Shown: positions 32,456 to 41,708 of the stretch, one piece after another
Layout of the letters: each line of letters begins with the position of its first letter
Position numbering within the stretch: the first letter of the stretch is position 1
NCBI GenBank assembly: GCA_017451295.1
Contig: JAFSPW010000050.1
Span: forward strand, 1 to 52,028
DNA length: 52,028 bases
DNA from: Clostridia bacterium
GTDB lineage: Bacteria > Bacillota > Clostridia > Christensenellales > CAG-138
Reading direction: 5' to 3'
Translations under genes and position numbers: made by a program
The notes under the pieces: model-generated
What the model was told of the DNA's origin: nothing
Databases searched by the model: none
The model's input: only the letters and a program-made list of their open reading frames with translations

Positions 32456-33177
32456 GCCTGTTCACCCCCTTGGTTCTCCACAATGGCCAGGGTGATGTTA
32501 TCGGTGCTGCCAGATCTCAGGGCATCCTCCGCCAGTTGCTGGCACAGAATATCTAAGTCTTTTATCTCCCGCATCCGGGCGGCAATGTGAAGGTTGGACA
32601 GGGGACCGCTCAGCCCATCGGAACACAGCAGCACCCGGTCCCCTTGCTGCCAGCGGGTATAGAACAGGTCCGCTTCACAGCTATCGGAGCCCACGCAGCG
32701 GGTGATCATGTTTCGCCTGGGATGAGTTTTGGCTTTTTCCGGGCTAAGAATTCCCAACCGTACCAGTTCCTGCACATAGGAATGGTCCTGGGTAATCTGC
32801 TTTAGATTGTCCCCGGAGAGAAGATACAGCCTCGAATCTCCCACGTTGGCGGTGATAAAATGGTCAGGATAGAACACGGCCGCCACCAGCGTGGCCCCCA
32901 TGCCCGCCTTTAAGGGATCAGCCCAGGCGGCTGAAAGGACCTGCTGGTTGGCCTTGTCAATGGCTGCAATCAGCATATCCTGGGCATCCACGGAAGGGGT
33001 GCGGGAGACTTCCTCCATGGCGGACACGCAGATACCGCTGGCTATCTCGCCGGCTGCGTGACCGCCCATGCCGTCGGACACGGCGGCAACGGGCAAATAC
33101 CCCTCTTGCATGCGGGTGAAGACGGCATCCTCGTTGTTGTCTCGCTTGCCCTGCAGGCTAAGACTGCTGCATCTCAT
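32452..33177 (-). CDS. stp: PP2C-family Ser/Thr phosphatase, partner of PrkC
   Basis: Metal-dependent phosphatase (241 aa) that reverses PrkC phosphorylation (PrpC in Bacillus). Motifs: KRDNNEDAVF, VSDGMGGHAAGE, VGDSRLYLL, CSDGLSG and DNITLAIV, giving all metal-binding aspartates. AAGGAGG lies 8 nt before ATG 33177. Its start overlaps the rlmN end by 20 bp and its end overlaps prkC by 4 bp, so kinase and phosphatase are made together. Confidence 0.96.
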   Translation of the reverse strand: MRCSSLSLQGKRDNNEDAVFTRMQEGYLPVAAVSDGMGGHAAGEIASGICVSAMEEVSRTPSVDAQDMLIAAIDKANQQVLSAAWADPLKAGMGATLVAAVFYPDHFITANVGDSRLYLLSGDNLKQITQDHSYVQELVRLGILSPEKAKTHPRRNMITRCVGSDSCEADLFYTRWQQGDRVLLCSDGLSGPLSNLHIAARMREIKDLDILCQQLAEDALRSGSTDNITLAIVENQGGEQA

Positions 33178-34204
33178 GAAGCACCCTCCTTCTCAACTGT
33201 CCGCAGGCACCGTCTATGTCGGCGCCCATTTCCCGCCGCACGGTGGCGGAGATATGTTCCTGCTTCAGCCAATCGGCAAACTCCTGTGCATGGGCCCGGG
33301 TGGCACCCATCAAGGACCGTTCCTTCACGCTGTTTAGAGGAATCAGATTCACATGGCAGATAATGCCTCTTAGGCGCCTTGAAAGGGCAATGGCATCTTC
33401 ATGGCTGTCGTTCACGCCGCTGACCAGGGCGTATTCAAAGACCACCCGCCGTCCCGTCTTTTGGGCATAGGTCTTGGCGGCAGTCAGCAAATCCTCCATG
33501 GGATACACATTAGCGATGGGCATCATGGTCTTTCGCACCTGGTCGCTATGGGCATGGAGGGAGATAGATAGGGTCACATGGGGGGCATCGTCTATAAAGC
33601 TATAGATTTTCGGCACCAGACCGCAGGTAGAGAGGGAGATGTTTCTTGGGCTGATGTTTAGCTCCTCTATGCTTGTGACCCGGTGCAAGAAGGTGACCAC
33701 ATTGTCATAGTTATCCAAGGGTTCCCCGCTGCCCATCAGGACGATGTTGGTGACGGAACGGTTTTTCCCCTCCGGCGCCGGCTCATCCTGTTCCATGAGC
33801 TTGATGAAGGAGAGCATCTCCCCGGGCCGGAGGTTTCGCACACACCCTTCTAGAGTGGAGGCACAGAAGGAACAGCCCATTTTGCAGCCCACCTGGGTGG
33901 AGATGCAGGCCGTGTTCCCGTAGCTATAGTGCATGAGCACCCCTTCCACCAGATTCCCGTCCTCCAGCAAAAACAGATACTTCTTGGTACCGTCCTTGGG
34001 GGAGATAAGCTTTCGCTCTATGACGGCGCCACCGTAGGGAATCTCCATCAGCTTTTCTCTAAGAGCCCTGGGCAGGTTGCTCATATCCTGGGGACGAACC
34101 CCTTTATTCAGCCATTCAAACACCTGGCCGCTGCGGAAACGAGGCTGTCCCCATTGGGCCAGCAGTTCGTCAATCTGTGGCTTTGTTAAATCTGTCAGAT
34201 ACAT
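33158..34204 (-). CDS. rlmN: 23S rRNA (adenine-2)-methyltransferase RlmN
   Basis: Radical SAM enzyme (348 aa) that methylates C2 of A2503 in 23S rRNA and A37 of some tRNAs. The [4Fe-4S] cluster motif CKMGCSFCAS is visible near residue 108-117; the resolving cysteine is in the C-terminal GACGQLRR region and GSGEPLDNYDNV is the SAM-binding GGEP-like motif. An AAGGATGAGAAG sequence precedes ATG 34204. It overlaps rsmB by 10 bp. Confidence 0.96.
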   Translation of the reverse strand: MYLTDLTKPQIDELLAQWGQPRFRSGQVFEWLNKGVRPQDMSNLPRALREKLMEIPYGGAVIERKLISPKDGTKKYLFLLEDGNLVEGVLMHYSYGNTACISTQVGCKMGCSFCASTLEGCVRNLRPGEMLSFIKLMEQDEPAPEGKNRSVTNIVLMGSGEPLDNYDNVVTFLHRVTSIEELNISPRNISLSTCGLVPKIYSFIDDAPHVTLSISLHAHSDQVRKTMMPIANVYPMEDLLTAAKTYAQKTGRRVVFEYALVSGVNDSHEDAIALSRRLRGIICHVNLIPLNSVKERSLMGATRAHAQEFADWLKQEHISATVRREMGADIDGACGQLRRRVLHEMQQS

Positions 34205-35433
34205 CTTCTCATCCTTGCCATGTAGAATCCGCCGGTGCCGTCCGCCTGGGGCAGCAGCTGCCGCTGTTCTTCCAATGTAAACACCGGATGCCGTCTTAAA
34301 AAGCTCTCTATCTGTTCCTCGTTCTCCCGCCGGGAGATGGTGCAGGTGCTGTACACCAGCACGCCACCGGGGGCAACCAGGGCTTCACAGCTGTCAAGAA
34401 GCTCCCGTTGTACACGGGCTAAGTCTAAGATGTCCTGCTCCTTTCGGTGCAGAAACACATCCGGCTTGTTCCCCAACAGCCCTAACCCGGAGCAGGGCAC
34501 ATCCAGCAACACCCCGTCAAAGGGAGCAATATCTCCCTGGAAATGTGCGGCATCCATCTGCTGACAGGTCGCCTTCACGCCAAGGCGAAAAAAGGCTTCT
34601 TCCATAAGCTGCAGTCGGTGGGGGTGCAATTCCCAGCTGGTAAGAGCGATGTTTCCACGGGTCAGGGAGAATAAATAGGCGGACTTACCCCCGGGAGCGG
34701 CGCAGGCATCCAGCACCCGCTTTCCAGCCATATCGCCCATAAACCGGCAGACAGCCATGGCGCCCTGGCCTTGAACCGCCACCTTTCCCTGGATATACAG
34801 AGGCCAGGAGGTGAGACTGATGCCCTTGGTGAGCAGATAGCAATTATTATCCACCTGCCCCTTGGTAAAGGCCACGGACAGCTCCCGTTCCAGGTCCTCA
34901 TTCCTATAGGGATATTGGGCACGAACCTCCAGGGCCGGGGCTTTATATTGAAGCAGCCGTTCCGTTCCCTCAAGGCCGAAGCGGGGCAGCCATTCGTCTA
35001 ATAGCCAGCCGGGGCAGGTATACAGCACTTCCAGCCGCTTTTTATCCTCCGAGGGCAGGGGAGGGAGGCTCTCCTTCTCGCGCAGCATCCGGCGCAGCAC
35101 CCCGTTAACAAGCCCGGCAGAGGCGCCTTTTCCGCATTCCTTGCAGAGATTCACGGCCCCGTTTACGGCGGCATGGGCCGGGGTATCCATGAAAAACAGT
35201 TCTCCCAAGGCAAGGCGAAGGATGTTTCGCACCGTCTTTTTCTGGGGCTTTACATAAAAGGCAAGCATATAGTCCGCCCAGTTCAGATGCTCCAAGGCGG
35301 TATACACCAGGGCAGAGATGAAAGGCAGCTCCTGGGGACTTTGATGCACGTCCTTCAGGCGGAGGTTGGCATAGGCTCCATCCTCCACCACATCAACAAG
35401 CGCCAGCAATGCTTCCTTTCGGGGACTGTTCAT
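34195..35433 (-). CDS. rsmB: 16S rRNA (cytosine-5)-methyltransferase RsmB
   Basis: RNA methyltransferase (412 aa) that makes m5C967 in 16S rRNA. An N-terminal NusB-like helical domain (MNSPRKEALLALVDVV, PAHAAVNGAVNLCKE) precedes the SAM-binding catalytic domain (ACAAPGGKSAYL, LLDVPCSGLG, and catalytic Cys in YSTCTISRRENEE). The ATG at 35433 is chosen because it forms an ATGA overlap with the fmt stop and starts at the NusB domain; the frame is open further upstream only inside fmt. Confidence 0.95.
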   Translation of the reverse strand: MNSPRKEALLALVDVVEDGAYANLRLKDVHQSPQELPFISALVYTALEHLNWADYMLAFYVKPQKKTVRNILRLALGELFFMDTPAHAAVNGAVNLCKECGKGASAGLVNGVLRRMLREKESLPPLPSEDKKRLEVLYTCPGWLLDEWLPRFGLEGTERLLQYKAPALEVRAQYPYRNEDLERELSVAFTKGQVDNNCYLLTKGISLTSWPLYIQGKVAVQGQGAMAVCRFMGDMAGKRVLDACAAPGGKSAYLFSLTRGNIALTSWELHPHRLQLMEEAFFRLGVKATCQQMDAAHFQGDIAPFDGVLLDVPCSGLGLLGNKPDVFLHRKEQDILDLARVQRELLDSCEALVAPGGVLVYSTCTISRRENEEQIESFLRRHPVFTLEEQRQLLPQADGTGGFYMARMRRCI

Positions 35434-36359
35434 CCAAGCACGCTCCCCACGATATTCTTGCCCCTCAGGAAGGTCTTGCCCTCCAGTTTCTTGCCGCCGG
35501 GGGCTTGCAGCTCCATAATCTCCAAAGCCCCGTCCCGGCACTTGAGAAACAGCCCCTCATTGGCATTGCCAAAGAGACCGCCTAAGGGCACTTGCTCGGG
35601 GCATTCACGAAAGGAGAGCCTGGTACGCCAAATCTTCAGCTTTTCTTCGCCCACAAGAGCATAGGCACCTGGCCAGGGATTGGTGCCCCGCACCAGGTTA
35701 TGGATGGACTGTCGGGGGGCGAGAATGTCTATCTTCCCACTTTCCCGAGTGAGCATCTTACAGTATGTCGCCTGTTCCTCCTTCTGGGGATGGGGGGTAA
35801 GGGTGCCCGCTTCCAGTGCGTGCAGAGTCTCTATAAATAAGTCCGCTCCCATGTCTGCCAGGCGCACCGACAGCTCCCCGAAGGTCTCATTTTCCCCTAA
35901 GGGCGTTTTGGCAGTCAACAGCACATCCCCGGCATCCATCCGCTTCACGAGCTTCATGGTGGACACACCGGCCATGGCCTGACCGTCAATCACGGTTTGC
36001 TGCATGGGGGAGGCACCGCGATACAGAGGCAGCAGGGATCCGTGAACATTGATGGCGCCCAGGGGCGGGATAGATAGATTCTCCTCGCTAAACAGCTGTC
36101 CAAAGGCCACCACCGCATACAGATCCGGCAAGAAGGCACGAATGGCAGCAACCCCTTCCGGACTTCTAATCTTTTCAAACTGATACACGGGCAATCCCAA
36201 CTCCAAAGCGGCAGCCTTCACCGGCGGCGGCGTCAGGATGGCCTTGCGGCCCACGGGCCGATCCGGCTGAGTAAATACCGCCAGGGTATGATTCTCTTTT
36301 GCCAAGGCTCTGAGAGTAGGCACCGCAAACTCCGGCGTGCCGAAAAAGGCGATACGCAT
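35430..36359 (-). CDS. fmt: Methionyl-tRNA formyltransferase
   Basis: Formylates initiator Met-tRNA using 10-formyltetrahydrofolate (309 aa). The N-terminal domain starts MRIAFFGTPEFAVPTL and has the catalytic Asn-His-Asp set in NVHGSLLPLYRGASP and KRMDAGDVL; the C-terminal beta-barrel binds tRNA (NPWPGAYA). It follows def by 4 bp in the same operon, so formylation and deformylation are coexpressed. Confidence 0.97.
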   Translation of the reverse strand: MRIAFFGTPEFAVPTLRALAKENHTLAVFTQPDRPVGRKAILTPPPVKAAALELGLPVYQFEKIRSPEGVAAIRAFLPDLYAVVAFGQLFSEENLSIPPLGAINVHGSLLPLYRGASPMQQTVIDGQAMAGVSTMKLVKRMDAGDVLLTAKTPLGENETFGELSVRLADMGADLFIETLHALEAGTLTPHPQKEEQATYCKMLTRESGKIDILAPRQSIHNLVRGTNPWPGAYALVGEEKLKIWRTRLSFRECPEQVPLGGLFGNANEGLFLKCRDGALEIMELQAPGGKKLEGKTFLRGKNIVGSVLG

Positions 36360-36363
36360 GGGC

Positions 36364-36849
36364 TTATGCTTCCTCCTCCGTATACCCTTCCGGGGGTTCC
36401 TTCACCAAAGGAAGGTACACCTTGCCGTCCAAGTGGTCGCATTCGTGGAAGACAGCCCGGGCAAAGAGACCTTCGCCCTCGTACTCATACATATCCCCGT
36501 GGCGGTCATATGCTTCTACTTTCACATAGTTGGGGCGTTCCACATACCCACTCTGTCCGGGGAAGGAGAGACAGCCTTCAAAGCCCCCCTGCAGACCGGA
36601 GGATTCCAGAATATGGGGATTCACCATCTCCACCGGGGCAGGATTCCCCTCTGCATCGCCCACGTCGATGACCACCACCCGGCGAAGGATACCCACTTGG
36701 GGAGCGGCAAGACCCACGCCATCGGCTTCATACATGGTGTCGAACATATCGTCAATCAAACGGGACAGACGACCGTCAAAGCGGGTCACCTCCCGGCATT
36801 GCTTATACAGGCAAGGGTCCTTCTCCTTGCGAATGGTGCGGATTCCCAT
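36364..36849 (-). CDS. def: Peptide deformylase
   Basis: Metalloprotease (161 aa) that removes the N-formyl group from new proteins. All three motifs are present: GVGLAAPQVG, EGCLSFPG (metal Cys) and HECDHLDG (two metal His and catalytic Glu). The ATG at 36849 is chosen because AAGGAGG lies 8 nt upstream; the frame is open further upstream but passes through the promoter. First gene of def-fmt-rsmB-rlmN-stp-prkC-rsgA-rpe-yihY. Confidence 0.97.
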   Translation of the reverse strand: MGIRTIRKEKDPCLYKQCREVTRFDGRLSRLIDDMFDTMYEADGVGLAAPQVGILRRVVVIDVGDAEGNPAPVEMVNPHILESSGLQGGFEGCLSFPGQSGYVERPNYVKVEAYDRHGDMYEYEGEGLFARAVFHECDHLDGKVYLPLVKEPPEGYTEEEA

Positions 36850-36877
36850 TGCAAACTCCTCCTTATAACATGGATTC

Positions 36878-36906
36878 ATTATACCCTGTTTTTTGTCCAT
36901 TGTAAA
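36878..36906 (-). promoter_or_regulatory. Promoter of the def operon
   Basis: Minus-strand TTTACA (36906-36901) and consensus TATAAT (36883-36878) with a 17-bp spacer, about 28 bp upstream of def. It is the only clear promoter for the nine-gene operon down to yihY. Confidence 0.82.
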
Positions 36907-36928
36907 GAAATCCGGCAATTTTGCCATG

Positions 36929-36984
36929 GTTGAGTCCCACTCAACGGCAGGTTGAGAGGAATTATCGAAAGTATCCCAAGGGAT
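36929..36984. promoter_or_regulatory. Repeats in the def/XRE intergenic region, possible operators
   Basis: GTTGAG (36929-36934) and CTCAAC (36940-36945) form an inverted repeat with a 5-bp spacer, and a third GTTGAG follows at 36951-36956. ATCCC-AA-GGGAT (36973-36984) is a second short inverted repeat. A -10-like TATGAT (37010-37015) has no good -35, as for a regulated promoter. Binding by the adjacent XRE protein is a guess. Confidence 0.4.
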
Positions 36985-37047
36985 GATAGCCCAACGGAAA
37001 AAACTGTGCTATGATTCTTCCATAAAAAGCAAGGAGGAAACCAGTAT

Positions 37048-38037
37048 ATGGAGGATAAAATCACCATGGGCAAGCGCATCAGCGACCTCAGAAAAGGCAA
37101 AGGCCTGACCCAGGAGCAGCTGGCTCAGCGGCTGGGGGTTACGCCCCAGGCGGTCAGCAAGTGGGAGAACGACCTGTCCTGCCCGGACATCGCCCTGTTG
37201 CCCAAGCTGTCCGAGGAGCTGGGGGTCAGCATCGACGAACTGTTGGGAAATCGTCCCCTTTCCACAAAGCCACAGCGGCAGAACAAGAAGGGGTTCTCTG
37301 TTTCGCTGAACTTTAGCCAGGCCGAAAAGATTATCTTTGGCTTGCTGCTAATTGGCATCGGCGTGCTGTTCGTGCTCCAGGGGTTCAAAATCGTGGAGTT
37401 GGAGGGTGAGGTAACCTTTTGGAGCGTGCTTTGGCCGTTCCTGTTAGCGTGCCTTGGCATTAAGATGTGCCGGGAGGAAATCAGTCCCATCAGCCTGGGC
37501 CTTTCCCTATTGGGGGTATATATGCTCTTATACAATCTGCACATCATCCCCTCGGCCTATGGCCTGTCCTGGAACATAATCTGGCCCGTTGCCCTGATTC
37601 TCATCGGCCTTACAATGCTGCTGCATCTACTGTTTCCCAACAGAAAAAAGGACAGGCCCTTCTTCCAGGTGGAAGGGGGAGAGCCTGTCTTTGATTGCAC
37701 GGAGGAAGGGGGCTTTGTGGATATCGATGTGGCCTTCTCGAGCCAAAGTAAACGGGTGAACCCGGGAGAACCCTTCCACGGCGGCAAGATTGACCTAGCC
37801 TTCGGCAGCGTGGTGCTGGATTTAACCCAGGCAGACATACAGCCGGGGGCTTGGATAGAAGCGGATGTTTCCTTTGGTTCCCTTGTCCTTCGGCTGCCCG
37901 AGGGCGTGGGGGTAAAATGCGAGATGGAAACCTCCTTCGGCGGCACCACCTGCCCCAGCCGGCAGGAGAACGCCAACATTCTTCTCACCCTCAAAGGGGA
38001 GGTAGCCTTCGGGAAGGCAGAGGTGCAGTACGCTTAG
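37048..38037 (+). CDS. Membrane-anchored XRE-family regulator with a LiaF-like sensor domain
   Basis: A 329-aa protein of unusual build. Residues 7-66 are an XRE helix-turn-helix (LTQEQLAQRLGVTPQAVSKW). Four hydrophobic segments follow (about 94-113, 123-140, 148-167, 172-196), like the membrane part of LiaF/DUF5668 proteins. The C-terminal part (about 205-329) is a soluble beta-repeat domain (DIDVAFSSQSK, KIDLAFGSVVLDL, EADVSFGSLVLRL, KGEVAFGKAEVQ) resembling the LiaF C-terminal domain. LiaF-type proteins hold back envelope-stress signalling; here a DNA-binding head is on the same chain. ATG 37048 follows AAGGAGG by 10 nt. It converges on and overlaps the exporter genes by 3 bp. Confidence 0.85.
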   Translation: MEDKITMGKRISDLRKGKGLTQEQLAQRLGVTPQAVSKWENDLSCPDIALLPKLSEELGVSIDELLGNRPLSTKPQRQNKKGFSVSLNFSQAEKIIFGLLLIGIGVLFVLQGFKIVELEGEVTFWSVLWPFLLACLGIKMCREEISPISLGLSLLGVYMLLYNLHIIPSAYGLSWNIIWPVALILIGLTMLLHLLFPNRKKDRPFFQVEGGEPVFDCTEEGGFVDIDVAFSSQSKRVNPGEPFHGGKIDLAFGSVVLDLTQADIQPGAWIEADVSFGSLVLRLPEGVGVKCEMETSFGGTTCPSRQENANILLTLKGEVAFGKAEVQYA

Positions 38038-39884
38038 TCTGTGCCTTCCCCCATGGCGGAACGAAGCCGTTCCTCCCGATACTGCCGGTGGTACAGTTCG
38101 TGATAGTATCCACCCAGGGCCAACAATTCCTCATGAGTGCCGGATTCCAGAATCCGGCCTTTTTGTATGACCAGAATCCGGTCCGCATGGCGAATGGTGG
38201 ACAGCCGATGGGCGACCACAAAGCTGGTACGCCCCTTTAACACCGTAGTGATGGCTTGCTGTATAAGCTGCTCCGTCTCCGTGTCGATGGAGCTGGTGGC
38301 CTCGTCCAGTACGAATATCTGGGGGTTCGCCAGGATAACCCGGGCAAAGCAGATTAGCTGCTTTTGCCCCGTGGACAGGCGGTTGCCTCCTTCACCCACC
38401 TCTGTGTCGTAGCCCTTGGACTGCTGGAGAATGAAATCCTCTGCATGGACCAGCCTGGCAGCGGCTTGCACCTCCTCCAAGGTAGCCTCCGGGCGGCCGT
38501 AGCGAATGTTGTCGGCAATGGTGCCGGAGAACAGGTGGTGCGCTTGCAGCACGTACCCAAGACTGCTTTGCAGCCACAGCTGGGACCGCTGCCGATAGTC
38601 CTTCCCGTCGATGTAGATGGTGCCTGCGGTAGGCTCATAGAAGCGGCAGACAAGGTTCACGATGGTGCTCTTGCCTGCGCCTGTCTCGCCTACCAGGGCG
38701 ATGGTCTGTCCGGCGGGAACCGTCAGGGAGAAATCCTCCAAAATTGGCTCCTGTGGGTTGTAGTAGAAGCTCACATGCTCAAAGCGAACTTCCCCCCTAA
38801 TGGGCTCCCAGTTCTCCCTTTTGGGATGGATAAAGTCTCCGTATGTGTCCGTAACCTCCGGCTTGTCCACCACGGCAACCGGTGCATCCAACAGACCCAG
38901 CACCCGTTCAGCGGAGGCTTGGGCACTTTGAAAGTCCGCAAATATGGCGGCAATCTGCTGGATGGGATCAAATAGGCTGGCAGCATAGGTGACAAATGCC
39001 ACCAGCGTTCCGGCGCTGATAGCACCGATGAAGGCTGTCTCTCCGCTAAGAACTCCCTTGCCTCCCAGGACAAGGGCCACGCTGGTGCCGATGGCGCCCA
39101 GGGAGATGACCAGGGGGAAGAACACGGCGTTGATAAGGGCGGCTTTGATGGAAGCCCGGCGCATATCTTCGGTGATGCCCCGAAACTCCTCGTTGTTCTG
39201 CTTTTCATAGACCAATGTTTTGGTGGTCATGGCCCCCATGATGCCCTCGTTGAAGGCGCCGGTAATGCGGCTGTTCTGCTTTCTAGCCTCCCGCTGATAC
39301 TTTAAGATGGTGCGCTCCAACAGCAGGGCGATTACAGCCAGGGGCGGCAGGACAAGTAACACAAGAATAGCCAACTTCCAGTTCTTGATAAACAGGATGA
39401 CCATGCAGAAAACCGCATAACAACCGGACCAAAGCAAATCCACCAGGCTCCAAGCCACCATCTCTGAAAGCCTCCCCACGTCGCTGACCATGCGGGCCAT
39501 AATATAGCCCACGGCGGTCTTGTCGTAGTATTCAAAGGACTGGGTCTGGAGCTTGAGCATGCCGTCCTGGCGAATGTCGTAGCTGATGTTCATCTCCATT
39601 TTTCCGCATTGGGTGATAAAGCCAAGGGTCCCCATGGCCTGGGAGAAGGCTAAGACCACATAGGCCGCCAGGAACACCCACACCCCTTTGCTGGTGCCCG
39701 GCACGATGAAGTGGTCCACCGCATAGTTGGTCATCAGGGGATAGAGGGCATCTACCAAAGCCACGAACAGCAGGCATATCATGGCCTTAATAAAGGTGCT
39801 CCTGGAACGAAGGGCATAGCCATACAGCCGTTTCCACAGCTTCGGGTCCACCTTCTCGTTGGTATAATCCTTTTCTCGGCTCAT
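38034..39884 (-). CDS. ABC exporter half-transporter, subunit with catalytic Glu and LSTGQ signature
   Basis: Second half of a heterodimeric exporter (616 aa). Six membrane helices (about 30-330) are followed by the nucleotide-binding domain: Walker A GETGAGKST, signature LSTGQ (not LSGGQ), Walker B IFVLDEATSSID with the catalytic Glu, and H-loop VAHRLST. In the heterodimer its Walker B Glu would work with the intact LSGGQ of the partner, giving the one active site. It overlaps its partner by 4 bp. Likely substrates are drugs, lipids or antimicrobial peptides. Confidence 0.94.
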   Translation of the reverse strand: MSREKDYTNEKVDPKLWKRLYGYALRSRSTFIKAMICLLFVALVDALYPLMTNYAVDHFIVPGTSKGVWVFLAAYVVLAFSQAMGTLGFITQCGKMEMNISYDIRQDGMLKLQTQSFEYYDKTAVGYIMARMVSDVGRLSEMVAWSLVDLLWSGCYAVFCMVILFIKNWKLAILVLLVLPPLAVIALLLERTILKYQREARKQNSRITGAFNEGIMGAMTTKTLVYEKQNNEEFRGITEDMRRASIKAALINAVFFPLVISLGAIGTSVALVLGGKGVLSGETAFIGAISAGTLVAFVTYAASLFDPIQQIAAIFADFQSAQASAERVLGLLDAPVAVVDKPEVTDTYGDFIHPKRENWEPIRGEVRFEHVSFYYNPQEPILEDFSLTVPAGQTIALVGETGAGKSTIVNLVCRFYEPTAGTIYIDGKDYRQRSQLWLQSSLGYVLQAHHLFSGTIADNIRYGRPEATLEEVQAAARLVHAEDFILQQSKGYDTEVGEGGNRLSTGQKQLICFARVILANPQIFVLDEATSSIDTETEQLIQQAITTVLKGRTSFVVAHRLSTIRHADRILVIQKGRILESGTHEELLALGGYYHELYHRQYREERLRSAMGEGTD

Positions 39885-41707
39885 GCGATTTCACCTTCCT
39901 TCGGCAGCGCATCCTGAATTTGGGCAATACGGCGGTACAGCCCCGGCTGCTTGACAAGTTCCTCATGCGTGCCCATCTGCACCAGCCGTCCCTTCTCCAG
40001 CACCAGAATCTTGTCCGCCTCGCACAGGGTGGTGATGCGGTGGGAGATGATGAACAAAATACCCTTGTGGGCCATGCCCATCAGAGCATTCCGAATCTGG
40101 GCATCGGTCCGGGTGTCCACGGCGCTCATAGAGTCGTCAAAGATAAGGATGGGCGCTTGCTGCATCAGTGTGCGGGCGATAGCCACCCGCTGCAGCTGGC
40201 CTCCGGAGAGGGTCACGCCCCGTTCACCCACGATGGTGTCATACCCCTGGTCAAAGCTCAGGATGACATCGTGAATGGCAGCTAAGCGGGCAGCTTCCTC
40301 AATCTCCTGTTGCGTGGCATCCGGCCGCACGATGCTGATGTTCTCCTTGATAGTTCGGGAGTATAAAAAGGGCTCCTGGAGCACGATGCCGATGTTCTTT
40401 CTAAGGCACCGGTGGTCAATGTCGTTGATGTTCACACCGCCGATGGTGATGCTGCCTTTTGTGCAGGTATAGAGCCGCTGCAGCAGCTGCACCAGACTGC
40501 TTTTGCCGGAACCGGTAGAGCCTAAGATGGCCACCGTCTCTCCTGGCTTGGCGGTAAAGGAGATGTCCTTTAGCACCTCATCCGGGGCGTCGTACCCAAA
40601 GCAGACGTGAGAAAAGGCAATCTCACCGTTCATGTCCACTGTCAAGGCTTTTCCGGGTTCTGTTTCTGCGGGCGCAGTCATAACCTCCGTCAGTCGTTCC
40701 AGAGAGATGGATGCCTTGCCCATGTCCGCCAGAATCCGCCCCAATTGCCGCACGGGCCAGGTGAGCATGCCGGTGTAGGTGATGAACAGGGTGACCAGGC
40801 CCAGACTCAATGTGCCCCGGGCACAGAACAGAATCCCCGCCGCAAGGGAGAGTCCAATCTGGGCATAGCCCACGGCATCGGAAAAGGCCCAGTAATAGCC
40901 CATGAGCCGGTTTAGACGGATGTTGGTGTCCCGGTTGTCTGCATTCAGCTTGGTGAACTTGTCCAGCTCCGCCTTCTGCTGGCCAAAGGCCCGGACAATA
41001 CGCATGCCCGTCACATTCTCCTGCAGGTGGGCCGAGAGGGCACCTTCGGCTTCGTCCGCCTTTCTAAAGGAGGCTTCCACATGCTTTAGATACACGAACG
41101 AGGAAACGGTTAAAAATGGCAGCGTCACCATGGAGATAAGGGCCATGGGCACATGGATACGCAGCAAAATCACCGCCGCCGTCAGGAACATGACAACGGT
41201 CCGCAGGATATCCATCATCTGCACGCTGAGGAACTTTCGCACCGTCTCCACATCTGAAGTGCAGCGCTGCACTAAATCTCCCGTGGATACATGCTTATGA
41301 TAGTCATAGGGCACAGCGTTGATATGCTCATAGAGGGCATCCCGCAGGCGCTTGGCCATGCCCTCGGAGGCGTAGGCGATGTACCGCCGGCGCAGATAGG
41401 TGAAGATGCCGTTGAGGACAGTAAAGAGCAGATAGGCACCGCCGCACAGGACCAGGTGCCCCGCAAAGTAGCTGCGACCCCCCAGTTTTTCTACAAGGGC
41501 TATCAAAAATGGAGGCAGATGGGGGTCTGTGCCCAAAATCACATAGTCCAGGGTGAAGCTGGTGACAAAGGGCGCCAGGTATACGCAGATAGCGGCCAGC
41601 AGCACAAAGACAGCCGCCAGTATGAGCTCCGACCAGAAAGGCCGCAGTGCCCAAAAGAACAGGCGCCAAGGGCTTTGCTTAGGTTTGGTTTTAGCGTTCG
41701 TTTCCAT
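39881..41707 (-). CDS. ABC exporter half-transporter, subunit with degenerate Walker B
   Basis: First half of the heterodimeric exporter (608 aa): six membrane helices (about 20-320), then Walker A GSTGSGKSS, signature LSGGQ and Walker B LIFDDSMSAVD, in which the catalytic Glu is Asp. This is the non-hydrolysing-site pattern of asymmetric exporters such as TM287/288 and BmrCD. It starts 1 bp after the priA stop, so it may be cotranscribed with priA. It is not part of the usual priA neighbourhood. Confidence 0.94.
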   Translation of the reverse strand: METNAKTKPKQSPWRLFFWALRPFWSELILAAVFVLLAAICVYLAPFVTSFTLDYVILGTDPHLPPFLIALVEKLGGRSYFAGHLVLCGGAYLLFTVLNGIFTYLRRRYIAYASEGMAKRLRDALYEHINAVPYDYHKHVSTGDLVQRCTSDVETVRKFLSVQMMDILRTVVMFLTAAVILLRIHVPMALISMVTLPFLTVSSFVYLKHVEASFRKADEAEGALSAHLQENVTGMRIVRAFGQQKAELDKFTKLNADNRDTNIRLNRLMGYYWAFSDAVGYAQIGLSLAAGILFCARGTLSLGLVTLFITYTGMLTWPVRQLGRILADMGKASISLERLTEVMTAPAETEPGKALTVDMNGEIAFSHVCFGYDAPDEVLKDISFTAKPGETVAILGSTGSGKSSLVQLLQRLYTCTKGSITIGGVNINDIDHRCLRKNIGIVLQEPFLYSRTIKENISIVRPDATQQEIEEAARLAAIHDVILSFDQGYDTIVGERGVTLSGGQLQRVAIARTLMQQAPILIFDDSMSAVDTRTDAQIRNALMGMAHKGILFIISHRITTLCEADKILVLEKGRLVQMGTHEELVKQPGLYRRIAQIQDALPKEGEIA

Positions 41708-41708
41708 A

